Positions 15,922 to 23,546 of a DNA stretch of 46,295 bases are shown here, piece by piece. The DNA is taken from positions 1 to 46,295 of the forward strand of contig JAXMBN010000042.1 in NCBI GenBank assembly GCA_046349875.1, read 5' to 3'. Each line of letters opens with the position of its first letter. Position 1 is the first letter of the stretch. The notes beneath the pieces were generated by a model that did not search any database, had not been told where the DNA came from, and saw nothing but the letters and a program-made list of their open reading frames with translations. Made by a program: the position numbers and the translations under genes. This DNA is from JAXMBN01 sp046349875. Lineage in GTDB: Bacteria > Planctomycetota > Planctomycetia > Pirellulales > Pirellulaceae.

Positions 15922-17271
15922 ATGCAAGAAAAATCGAAGCAGGCTCACTGGGTCGTTGCAGGTGGAGGAATGCTTGGCCTAGCCACAGCTCTCAAGCTCA
16001 TCGAACGTGGTGAAAAGGTAACGCTCTTAGAGTCTGCCAAAGAGTTAGGTGGACTTACTAGTGCTTGGAAGCTTGGGGACGTGACGTGGGATCGTTTTTA
16101 TCACGTCACATTGCTTTCGGACACGAAACTGCGAGCCCTCCTCGAAAAGCTCGATCTTGAAAAGGAAATCGAGTGGGTGCAGACGCGAACAGGTTTTTAT
16201 TCGGATGGAAAGCTCCATTCGATGTCGAATACCCTGGAGTTTCTTACGTTTCCGGTACTGAACTTCTATCAAAAGCTCAGGCTTGGCGGAACGATCTTTC
16301 TTGGATCGAAGATCAAGAATTGGCGAGCCATGGAGCGTTTGTCAGTTGAATCTTGGTTGCGTCGATGGAGCGGTTCTTCGACCTACCAAAAGATTTGGCT
16401 ACCATTGCTAAAAGCCAAGTTGGGAGAAGCGTATCAACGCGCATCGGCGGCCTTCATTTGGTCGTACATCGATCGCATGTACAAGGCCCGGCGTAGTGGC
16501 ATGAAGCGCGAAATGTTTGGTTACGTTCCGGGCGGGTACCAACGCATCTTGGCCAAGATGCAACAAACACTTGTCGAGCGTGGATGCCGAATTCTTTGCG
16601 ATGCCAACATCCAAAAGATTGAAGCTCGGGAAGGGCAGGGGCTTGAGGTCACCTTTGGGCCTTCGGACCATCCCAAGAGAGAGACTTTCGATCGCGCTAT
16701 ATTAACGATTCCGTCGCATACTATTTCGACGGTGTGCCCTCAGTTGGAGCAAGATGAGCACCAACGTTTACAATCGGTCGAGTATATCGGGGTTGTTTGT
16801 ACGTCGTTATTGCTCGAACAGCCTTTGGGTGGCTATTACGTTACCAACATCACCGATTCTTGGGTTCCTCTGACCGGCATCATCGAGATGGGAGCAATCG
16901 TCAAGCCAGATAAACTCGATGGGCATTACTTGGTTTATCTCCCTCGCTATCTTATGTCGGACGATACGCGGCTATCGGAATCGGAAGATTCGATTCACGA
17001 GCGATGTTTGCAAACGCTTGAGAAGATGTATCCGCAATTCCGGCGCGATCAGGTTAAGGCGATTCAAACGGCTCGCGCGAAATACGTCATGGCTTTGCCG
17101 ACATTGAATTACAGTGAGACCCGACCAAAGATCGTTAGTTCGATGCCGGGTGTGTATCTGCTCAATTCGGCTCAGATTGTCAAAGGGAATCTCAATGTGA
17201 ATGAGACCTTGGAATTGCTCGATGACGAGATGGAGCAAACCGTTTGGCGCGATCATCAGCGTCTCGGATGA
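15922..17271 (+). CDS. FAD-dependent oxidoreductase (amine-oxidase/desaturase-like)
   Basis: A 449-residue flavoprotein. The N-terminal Rossmann motif is VVAGGGMLGLATALKLIERG with the following acid at LLES and the GG motif KELGGLTSAW, as in the NAD(P)/FAD-binding amine oxidase/phytoene-desaturase superfamily. Mid-protein FGYVPGGYQRILAKM resembles the region where such enzymes close the FAD site. The C-terminal end GVYLLNSAQIVKGNLNVNE matches the last FAD-contact segment. It lies 15 bp downstream of a GT2 gene, so it may modify a glycolipid or sugar intermediate. Related proteins beside GT2 genes include UDP-galactopyranose-mutase-like and desaturase-like enzymes; the substrate is unknown. 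The 3' end lies within a small tandem repeat shared with the convergent gene. Confidence 0.82.
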   Translation: MQEKSKQAHWVVAGGGMLGLATALKLIERGEKVTLLESAKELGGLTSAWKLGDVTWDRFYHVTLLSDTKLRALLEKLDLEKEIEWVQTRTGFYSDGKLHSMSNTLEFLTFPVLNFYQKLRLGGTIFLGSKIKNWRAMERLSVESWLRRWSGSSTYQKIWLPLLKAKLGEAYQRASAAFIWSYIDRMYKARRSGMKREMFGYVPGGYQRILAKMQQTLVERGCRILCDANIQKIEAREGQGLEVTFGPSDHPKRETFDRAILTIPSHTISTVCPQLEQDEHQRLQSVEYIGVVCTSLLLEQPLGGYYVTNITDSWVPLTGIIEMGAIVKPDKLDGHYLVYLPRYLMSDDTRLSESEDSIHERCLQTLEKMYPQFRRDQVKAIQTARAKYVMALPTLNYSETRPKIVSSMPGVYLLNSAQIVKGNLNVNETLELLDDEMEQTVWRDHQRLG

Positions 17272-17298
17272 TCAGCGTTTTGGATCATCAGCCATTGA
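17251..17298. repeat. Three 16-bp imperfect tandem repeats across convergent stops
   Basis: GATCATCAGCGTCTCG (17251-17266), GATGATCAGCGTTTTG (17267-17282) and GATCATCAGCCATTGA (17283-17298) lie end to end. The stop of the plus-strand oxidoreductase (17269-17271) is in the second unit and the stop of the minus-strand gene (17288-17290) in the third. Units two and three can also pair as GATGATC/GATCATC. Confidence 0.7.
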
Positions 17299-18313
17299 GA
17301 AGGTAGCGGCCCGTCTCATCTTCACGGTCGCGAAAATCTTCTGGTATTTGGATTTGAAAGAGCCCCTCGCGATCGAGCAGGGGCGTTTGGAGCTCGAAGT
17401 ATTCAATCACGGAAAGAGGTTCAAGAATCTCTTCTTGTTTCGAAGGCTCTTTGACCCTTTGATAGTATTCAATTCGATAGGGAAAAAGGTTTTCGCTGGA
17501 GTCGCGAGCGAGCGTTAGACGCACTTCGGTGGGAAAGGGATCTTGATTCACGGCAAGAGCATCGTTGTCGATCTTCGTGTTAGGAAGAATTGGGGGCGCT
17601 TGTGTTCGGGTCGTACCTACGAGCTGCCAAACGGCGATACCATCCATGCTCCCTTTCCAGGCTTTGTACCATCGGTATTTAATGTAGAGCATGCGTAGGA
17701 CTTCCATTTGTCCTCCAATTCCCAAGCTGAGATCGAGGTCGGGGTTCTTGGGATCCCATTTTCCCTTCTTGGCGATGTTGGTCCGAATGCTATCGAGATT
17801 CACTGTTCGGAATGGATAGCTGTTTCCTAAATCGGTCCAAAGCACTCGTCCATCGCAGATTTGTTCGCTGTTTCGAACATCCCCTTCCATGCTCAGTTTT
17901 AGGCTTACTTTGAGCCTGCCCGTTCCGTTTCCTGCTTGAGCACAGGTGCCGATAGCATGGATTTCTCGGCCGTAGAGAGTGGTCTTTTGTCGGACTTTGC
18001 AAACAAAGCCGGGGCCCCAAATGGAATGATGGAGGGCACGAAGGACCAATTCATTAGGATCGATCAACGTTTGAGGATCGGCTGTGGTTGCTTGAGCGGG
18101 AGTGGAGGGTGAAGGCGATTGCGATCGCCGATCGGGCGAGGACGCAGGGTTGGAAGCGGCGACGGTTTGCCCTTGTTGCGGAAGAGCTTGCAGTTGCAAA
18201 AAAGAACATGCAAGCATTCCCAGACAACCTTGCCAACAAAGGATGGACCTATAGCGGCAAGCGAGGAGTTTCGCAGAAGACAGGAAGTTTGGATTAGCGC
18301 TGGAAAACGCCAT
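17288..18313 (-). CDS. Secreted protein, function unknown
   Basis: A 341-residue protein with a likely signal peptide in its first ~45 residues: a basic stretch, then the hydrophobic CWQGCLGMLACSFLQLQAL. A low-complexity linker rich in Pro, Ser, Ala and Gln follows to about residue 85, and then a folded domain of ~250 residues. That domain has alternating beta-type sequence with RLKVSLKLSMEGDVRNSEQI, CDGRVLWTDL, and a C-terminal PYRIEYYQRVKEPSK. The pattern of an exported domain that reports on a bound or carried group and ends in short antiparallel strands is reminiscent of LolA-like folds, but this is only a resemblance. It is convergent with the oxidoreductase gene (16 bp between stops) and has no operon partner. 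Confidence 0.7.
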   Translation of the reverse strand: MAFSSANPNFLSSAKLLACRYRSILCWQGCLGMLACSFLQLQALPQQGQTVAASNPASSPDRRSQSPSPSTPAQATTADPQTLIDPNELVLRALHHSIWGPGFVCKVRQKTTLYGREIHAIGTCAQAGNGTGRLKVSLKLSMEGDVRNSEQICDGRVLWTDLGNSYPFRTVNLDSIRTNIAKKGKWDPKNPDLDLSLGIGGQMEVLRMLYIKYRWYKAWKGSMDGIAVWQLVGTTRTQAPPILPNTKIDNDALAVNQDPFPTEVRLTLARDSSENLFPYRIEYYQRVKEPSKQEEILEPLSVIEYFELQTPLLDREGLFQIQIPEDFRDREDETGRYLLNG

Positions 18314-18363
18314 AAGCGGGTTGTAACGATTTTATCAAAGAAATAGCGGTCGTCGGACCGAAC

Positions 18364-18390
18364 ATAACCCAAAGCTTCACGAGGGCATAC
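18364..18390. repeat. Single diverged copy of the dispersed repeat
   Basis: CATAACCCAAAGCTTCACGA followed by GGG (from 18364) is one forward unit of the family seen at 3.0, 3.5 and 10.1 kb, here without its inverted partner. It lies in the divergent gap ahead of the envelope-gene trio. Confidence 0.45.
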
Positions 18391-18419
18391 AACCTGCTTC
18401 CTTGCTAGCTTTCCTGGTG

Positions 18420-18494
18420 CGACTTGAAGGACTCGCAATGCGAGCTTCAAGTCGACGGATTCTAGGCGAAGGTGAGCCTTCGAATCTAGGCGAA
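18420..18494 (+). promoter_or_regulatory. Structured leader: two hairpins and a 10-bp direct repeat
   Basis: Hairpin 1 has a perfect 10-bp stem CGACTTGAAG / CTTCAAGTCG (18420-18429, 18445-18454). It encloses an inner 5-bp stem CTCGC-AAT-GCGAG, with a 2-nt bulge between the two. Hairpin 2 is CGAAGG-TGAG-CCTTCG (18467-18482). TCTAGGCGAA occurs twice (18461-18470 and 18485-18494), overlapping hairpin 2. The set lies about 95-170 bp ahead of the ATG at 18591, consistent with an untranslated leader or a tandem operator. No known riboswitch class was recognised. Confidence 0.45.
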
Positions 18495-18590
18495 TCGTGC
18501 AGCAACTGACAGAAACGTCACATACTGCCGCTGCGATGGCTCATGTTGAGTCGCGTATGCTGGCCGGCCAGTTTATCCAGGGGGATGATA

Positions 18591-19733
18591 ATGAGGATGC
18601 GAAAGAACTTGAGAGTCATGGCCGCGCTCGGCATGCTGGTATCCACGGTCCAGCGTCCCGCCGAGTCGGGAGAACATGGGGCCATTCGGCACAATATTCC
18701 TCCTGCTCAGCGATTGCTCGAGCCAGGTCCGATGGTAGGTGGTCCTGGGCCAGGTGTCTTGGCACCTCAAACGATTCCAGTACCTGCCGAAGGATGCATG
18801 GGCGGTCAAGCAACGGCACCTGCAGTTCAGGTGATCTTCACCGAGCCCATTTCGATGCAGGTGATGTATGACGTCGTCGGCGACAACACCTTTACCAGCG
18901 ATCCTCTGGTTGTTCCAGGACGTTTGGAGTTTGGTGCTGGCGGCATCTACCGCATGAAGCTGACCAATATCAAAGGTCGTGAAGGAGTTGAGCTTTATCC
19001 TACCGTCGAGATTGCAGGCGGTACTCCTCGCACGGCTGCCTACTTGGCACACAATGCGATTCCTCTTCAGTTCTCTGAAGAAGACTTCGAGCAAGCATTG
19101 GCTGGCAACTTCGTGACCAAAGTCATCTACTTGCCCGATCCTGCGTTCCAAGGAGATGCCTTGGCCGGCATCGATACCTTGGTAAGCACACGGTTGGAGC
19201 CAGGATGTGATCCCATTGTCGAAGCCGATCGTCGCGGTTCGATTCTTGCGATCATTCGCCTTGGTAACAAAGACATTGAATTGTCGGGGCCAAGTGTTCC
19301 TGGAGCAGGCATGGTTGCCTATGGTCCAGATGGAATGATGATGAACAATCCTTACGGCAATCCACCAAATATGGTTGCTGGAGTGACTGCTCCTCAGTAC
19401 GGCATGACTCAATCGGGAACGCCGATTGGATTGGCCGGTCCTCCTCATATTCCATTGGGAGCACCTGCTGGATTGCAAAAGCATGTGATCCGCAATCATA
19501 CCCAGATGAATATTCCAGATCCTGTATCGACCATGAAGATGCATGTGCGATCGGTTCCTGGACAAAGCTATCCACAACCACCAAGCCGTGTGCATATTCG
19601 CGAGCAGAACATCAACCCTGGAATCTCCAGTGGTCGTCCTCCGCAATATCATGCCAACCAATCGGTTCCAGGCGATGCCTACCGAACCGGTATGGCACCA
19701 GGTGCGGATTGTCCTCCTGGCGTTATTCGCTAG
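18591..19733 (+). CDS. Secreted envelope protein, paralog of the next gene
   Basis: A 380-residue protein from the ATG at 18591, chosen because GGGGGA lies 5 nt upstream and the resulting N-terminus (MRMRKNLRVMAALGMLV) is a good signal peptide; an upstream ATG at 18543 is less likely. The core at about residues 95-230 contains IYRMKLTNIKGREGVELYPT, an IPLQFSEEDFEQALAGNFVT segment and KVIYLPDPAF, which align with the next gene. The last ~140 residues are low complexity, rich in Pro, Gly, Met and His, including MMMNNPYGNPP. It is probably surface or periplasmic. It heads a three-gene group, and a strong terminator lies 18 bp after its stop, so the downstream genes may be expressed less or separately. 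Function unknown; the family appears lineage-restricted. Confidence 0.75.
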   Translation: MRMRKNLRVMAALGMLVSTVQRPAESGEHGAIRHNIPPAQRLLEPGPMVGGPGPGVLAPQTIPVPAEGCMGGQATAPAVQVIFTEPISMQVMYDVVGDNTFTSDPLVVPGRLEFGAGGIYRMKLTNIKGREGVELYPTVEIAGGTPRTAAYLAHNAIPLQFSEEDFEQALAGNFVTKVIYLPDPAFQGDALAGIDTLVSTRLEPGCDPIVEADRRGSILAIIRLGNKDIELSGPSVPGAGMVAYGPDGMMMNNPYGNPPNMVAGVTAPQYGMTQSGTPIGLAGPPHIPLGAPAGLQKHVIRNHTQMNIPDPVSTMKMHVRSVPGQSYPQPPSRVHIREQNINPGISSGRPPQYHANQSVPGDAYRTGMAPGADCPPGVIR

Positions 19734-19751
19734 TTGACGGCTTCAATACGA

Positions 19752-19790
19752 GACACACCGCGATGCTACATCGCGGTGTGTCATCTTTTG
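19752..19790 (+). terminator. Strong intrinsic terminator
   Basis: A perfect 14-bp stem GACACACCGCGATG / CATCGCGGTGTGTC (19752-19765 and 19769-19782) with a 3-nt CTA loop is followed by ATCTTTT. It sits 18 bp after the first envelope gene and 28 bp before the next start, so it should at least attenuate read-through. Confidence 0.85.
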
Positions 19791-19817
19791 GTTAGTGTGT
19801 AGGCGAGGGCACCGAAC

Positions 19818-20657
19818 ATGCGAGCATTGTTATTGGGCGCGATCGTAGCAAGCATGTCGATGGGCATGGCCTCAGCTCAAGATCCACGAACGGCGAATGT
19901 CTGTGGGCTCTACCGCGATTCGATGGCTCCAGGTGTGATTGGTCGAATCCAACTCGAGCGCAACCCACGATTGCGCGGATGCGTTCAAGCGATCGAGCTT
20001 TCTGGACCTCAAGGTCTAAAGATTGCATTGGCCAGCGATGGAGTGTTTGTCGATCCACAGCCACAGCCTATGCGAGCCGCCTTCTTGATTGGACCAGTAT
20101 ATCGCGTCCAACTCACCAACATTCCCAATGAAGAGGGAATGGAGCTCTTTCCCACGATCGAAGTGATCGATCGACTCTATCCACCCGCCGAACGCGAGCA
20201 TCGATTCCCCATTCCTATCGTCTTTGCGCAAGACGATCTCGAACGTGCTTTGCGGGGTGAAATGGTGACACGCGTGATCTATCTGGAAGACTCCGAGATC
20301 GCAGAACCAGTGAGTTACGCGGACAAGATACAACGAACCTATGAAGTTACCGGGACTCAAGATGCGATGCAGGCGGCCGACCGATTGGGGCGGCCCGTCG
20401 CGATCGTCCGCATTGGTTCGCGCGTTCCGGATGCTGCTACCGGTGTCAACATGCAGTTCCTATACGGTTGCCCTCCTTGGACACCGATCAAAGAAATTCC
20501 CGACCGACAAAAGCTGATGCAAAGCCAAGGTTGGCCAGAGTTTGAACTCCCACGTTCCGGTCAACCGCTTCCTCCAGCCAATGATGTAAAAGCAGCACTT
20601 GAAACCCGGAAGATGCTTCCTCCCACAAACGCAGCGCGCGGAAAGCTAGGCGGATAG
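19818..20657 (+). CDS. Secreted envelope protein, shorter paralog
   Basis: A 279-residue protein with a clear signal peptide (LLLGAIVASMSMGMASAQ, cut after ASA). The core matches the preceding gene in order and wording: YRVQLTNIPNEEGMELFPTI versus YRMKLTNIKGREGVELYPT, then FAQDDLERALRGEMVTRVIY versus FSEEDFEQALAGNFVTKVIY, then RPVAIVRIGSR versus GSILAIIRLGNK. The two therefore arose by duplication. This copy lacks the long Pro/Gly/Met-rich tail and instead ends in a short Pro-rich segment. It is probably periplasmic or cell-surface. It follows the strong terminator and precedes the lipoprotein gene by 80 bp. Function is unknown. Confidence 0.75.
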   Translation: MRALLLGAIVASMSMGMASAQDPRTANVCGLYRDSMAPGVIGRIQLERNPRLRGCVQAIELSGPQGLKIALASDGVFVDPQPQPMRAAFLIGPVYRVQLTNIPNEEGMELFPTIEVIDRLYPPAEREHRFPIPIVFAQDDLERALRGEMVTRVIYLEDSEIAEPVSYADKIQRTYEVTGTQDAMQAADRLGRPVAIVRIGSRVPDAATGVNMQFLYGCPPWTPIKEIPDRQKLMQSQGWPEFELPRSGQPLPPANDVKAALETRKMLPPTNAARGKLGG

Positions 20658-20664
20658 CTCCTCA

Positions 20665-20683
20665 TTCACCATTCGATGGTGAA
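20665..20683 (+). promoter_or_regulatory. Intercistronic hairpin
   Basis: TTCACCAT-TCG-ATGGTGAA is a perfect 8-bp stem with a 3-nt loop, beginning 8 bp after the stop of the second envelope gene. No T-run follows, so it is more likely an mRNA stability or processing hairpin than a terminator. Confidence 0.4.
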
Positions 20684-20737
20684 ATGATGGAACGGCAAGG
20701 ATAAGAAGAATACTTACCGCGGAAAGTAGGAACCAGT

Positions 20738-22021
20738 ATGTGGATTCGATTCTCCTCTACGATGACGTTGATGTCCTTGCTCGTGTTGCAAGGATGCCAG
20801 GGTCCCACACCGCGAATTGCTGGTAAGACCAATCCACATTCCCAAGTTCCTGCATTGGCTGCGAATCCATCCGCTTCTATGCAAGGGCAAGCTCTCCATG
20901 CTCCCATGGGATTGCCATCGGCTTCCGCGAACGGGGTTGTTCCGGCGAGCTATGGGGTTCCGCGAGAAATGCCTGTGCAAGGAGAAGTGCAGGGAATGCC
21001 GCATCCCGTACAGTGCCCGTGTGGAATGCACGGATCCGGCAAATATCAACCCATGCTTTCTCAGTTGCAAAGCGAGATGTGCAATGCCCCTTGCGCGACC
21101 TGTCCCACGGGATTCGATGCGCAAGAATACGTCTTTGATGGAGGCGATCGCTTTCCTAAAGTCGTCATCATGAAAGATGGTACGGCTGCGAATTTGCAGC
21201 CCGAGGATACGGTCGTTCAATTCGAACTCGAGAATGGAAACGTCTGTGTTGAAGAAGCTTGCCGCGCGGCCATCTATGCTCCTCGGTTTGCATCCGTCCG
21301 TCGAATCGATTCGCCCATCCACAATGATTGTGTGGTTGGAACGCAAGCGACGCTATTGCCCGAAGGCCCAGGCTTGCTTCATGAAAAGCTTCCATCACCT
21401 TCATTGCGTCAGCCCATTGCACCCAGCCGAGAAGACAACGTAAAGGTTGTCGAATCCTTCCGAGACCGCAATCGCGGTACACCGTTGGAACGAGTCGTTC
21501 CTATCTTAAGTGTGATGGATGCGTTCATGCCCTATGAAGATCTTGCATTGGTTCGCCATGGTAAGTGGAATGAAACCGACAAGATCAAGCTTCGTCGTGG
21601 TACGCAAGCCGCATTGGCTTGGGGAACAGTTGATGAAGTGCAAGTCTTCATCAATTCGAAAGAACCGCTCACGGTTAATCGCGTGGCTGCAGCTGCCGAG
21701 ACACACGTTTATGAACTCAATGGCAAGCCTCGAATTCGCATCTGCAAGGTGGCATCGCAGCAACTCGCTGAACCAGGAGATGAAATTCATTTCACCATCC
21801 GATTGGACAATGTAGGCGAACAAGAAGCTCGGAATGTCGTCGTCATGGACTCCTTGCCGCCACGACTTGAGTTCGTCGATGGAAGTCAGCAATCGAGTTT
21901 GGAAATGAACTTCGAATCGCAAGACAATGAAGTGGGATCGAAAACACTTCGCTGGTCGTGTTCAAAGGCTCTGAAGCCTGGCGAAGGTGGATACATTCGC
22001 TTCCGTTGTGTGGTGCGGTAA
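20738..22021 (+). CDS. Lipoprotein with DUF11-like C-terminal domain
   Basis: A 427-residue protein. The N-terminus MSLLVLQGCQG shows a lipobox-like LQGC with the candidate lipidated Cys at position 20 (Gln at -2 is unusual). A Pro/Ala/Met-rich linker is followed by a cysteine cluster (VQCPCGMHG, then CNAPCATCPTG at about residues 89-129) of CxC and CxxxCxxC form that could bind metal or form disulfides. The last ~95 residues (EPGDEIHFTIRLDNVGEQEA, VVVMDSLPPRLEFVDGS) match the DUF11/conserved-repeat beta domain found in bacterial surface proteins. GTAGGA precedes the ATG. It ends the envelope trio. A structural or wall-anchoring role is plausible; no enzymatic motif is present. Confidence 0.78.
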   Translation: MWIRFSSTMTLMSLLVLQGCQGPTPRIAGKTNPHSQVPALAANPSASMQGQALHAPMGLPSASANGVVPASYGVPREMPVQGEVQGMPHPVQCPCGMHGSGKYQPMLSQLQSEMCNAPCATCPTGFDAQEYVFDGGDRFPKVVIMKDGTAANLQPEDTVVQFELENGNVCVEEACRAAIYAPRFASVRRIDSPIHNDCVVGTQATLLPEGPGLLHEKLPSPSLRQPIAPSREDNVKVVESFRDRNRGTPLERVVPILSVMDAFMPYEDLALVRHGKWNETDKIKLRRGTQAALAWGTVDEVQVFINSKEPLTVNRVAAAAETHVYELNGKPRIRICKVASQQLAEPGDEIHFTIRLDNVGEQEARNVVVMDSLPPRLEFVDGSQQSSLEMNFESQDNEVGSKTLRWSCSKALKPGEGGYIRFRCVVR

Positions 22022-22194
22022 CTCTTTTTTCTTCTGATGGGATTCTTCATAACCCGTACAACTGGACCTAGGGGCCCACTTCGGAGCGAGAATTCGCTAG
22101 AATTCCCTAGTTGGGTGGAACCGGCGCTTGCGTCGAGTTATCGTAGAGCTTTTAACGTGACGAGCTTTGTCGGAAAACCGTTGTTTCGCGTGGG

Positions 22195-23373
22195 ATGTGG
22201 ATCGAGAAGATGGCAGAGGGTGGAGGGAAACGGGAGGACGAGGAAGCGGAATTCCGCATTTCTTGGTCGCGTGTTTGTCCTTCAGCGCGGCGGCAAAAGG
22301 CCATCTACGGAGCGATGGTAGGGATTGCGGTCGGCGAAGCGTTAGGATTAGCCCGGCAGGGATTCTCTCGGCGTTTGGGGCTTTGGCTATTTGGAAGAGG
22401 GCCTCTCAGGTACCAGGCCGCGCCTCGAATTGGAGTTGCAGGTCCTCGCCTGCACGCATCGTTGACAGCGGGCCAAGCCATTCTTCGTAGCTATCAGAAG
22501 CAAGCAGTTTTTTTAAAGCATTCCCAACGACGCTTACGTTGGTACTTGGTCACCAACCCTCTTTGGCTTTCCCCAAGGCTGGTTCTCGTTGGGTTTAGAC
22601 TCTTTTGGCCATCGAAAGAAGAGGAACGCGGAATTCCAAGTTTGGGGACGGAGTTGCTTGCCAGGAATTTGGTTTTGAGCACGGCCCTTCAAGGGACCGG
22701 GGTTCGAGTGGATCGATGGGTGGAAGGTCTTGCAAAGCTGACCCAATCCAATCCTGAAATAGCGGAAGCTTCAACTTTGATTGCCAATGCAGGCCATTTG
22801 GCGAGTTTTTGCGATCCTGAGTCGCTTGATGTGGTTGAGGTGTGGCGTGAGCTAACAGCGAGATGATTGATCCTCATCTGGGCACGATGATGGACCAAAT
22901 GCTTCCCATGCTCGAGCATGGGTTCAGTGTTCAAATGGTTGCCAAGAAGATGGGGTGGGGGGAAGGGGTGCCATCGCAGCCTTATCCTGTAGCGTTGATA
23001 GCAAATCTACTCCTGGTTGAGGCATTCCTATCGATTTCGCAAAGCTGCTGAGCCCGCTATCCTGCTGGGTGGAGATACGGCGTCGGTCGGAGCCATTGTA
23101 GGTGGGTTAGCAGGAATTCACCTTTTCCTTGTCACAAAGTCCCCCTGACTGGCTAAAGCGGATGGCTTGCTGGCCGCACGACCGAGATTGGATGAAGTAA
23201 TCTTCCGGAAAGGTTGACGGATTGCCCCACGGGGTAGAGGATCTGCATCACGCACTGCGCCGCTGCCGTCTCTCGCTTTGTTTCAAGCAATTCGAAACCT
23301 GCTCCTCTCGATCCTTTGGATGCTGCATGCAGTTTGGCGAACTCCATTTCGAATTTGGGATTGGCTTTTCTAA
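22195..23373 (+). pseudogene. ADP-ribosylglycohydrolase-family gene, frameshifted and motif-less
   Basis: The first 223 codons read AIYGAMVGIAVGEALGLAR (N-terminal helix of DraG-type hydrolases), then RRLRWYLVTNPLW and LAKLTQSNPEIAEASTLIA. Homology continues in other frames: YPVALIANLLLVEAF near 22980, AILLGGDTASVGAIVGGLAG near 23055, PDWLKRMACWPHDRDWM near 23144, and IRNLLLSILWMLHAVW up to the TAA at 23371. At least four frame changes are needed after ~22860. Active-site motifs are also lost: the SDDT-type metal motif reads AGPRL, the HTDP-type motif reads QSNP, and GGDTDT reads GGDTAS. Family members remove ADP-ribose from modified groups; this copy cannot. The clustered lesions are too dense for chance sequence error. 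It sits where rimP often precedes nusA. Confidence 0.75.
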
Positions 23374-23546
23374 GGCCAATTTTCAAGTTCAAGGAGCTCC
23401 CAGGACAGTTGGAGGTTGACAGTTTCGCAGGCGGCCAGTAGCTTTGCAGGTTTCCCAAAATCCCGGCCTGACGGTCGGGCCCGGCGGTCGACCACTCGTC
23501 CGGCGGCAGCGGTGCATTTGGTCCCTCGTCGGTATCGTCTGGACGC

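Noticed and set aside
17251..17298. Possible CRISPR-like array
   Set aside because: Three contiguous imperfect units with no spacers; it is a plain tandem repeat.
18573..19661. Minus-strand 362-codon frame antisense to the first envelope gene
   Set aside because: His/Arg/Ser/Trp-rich composition, no family likeness, and the opposite strand has a signal peptide, ribosome site and a paralog.
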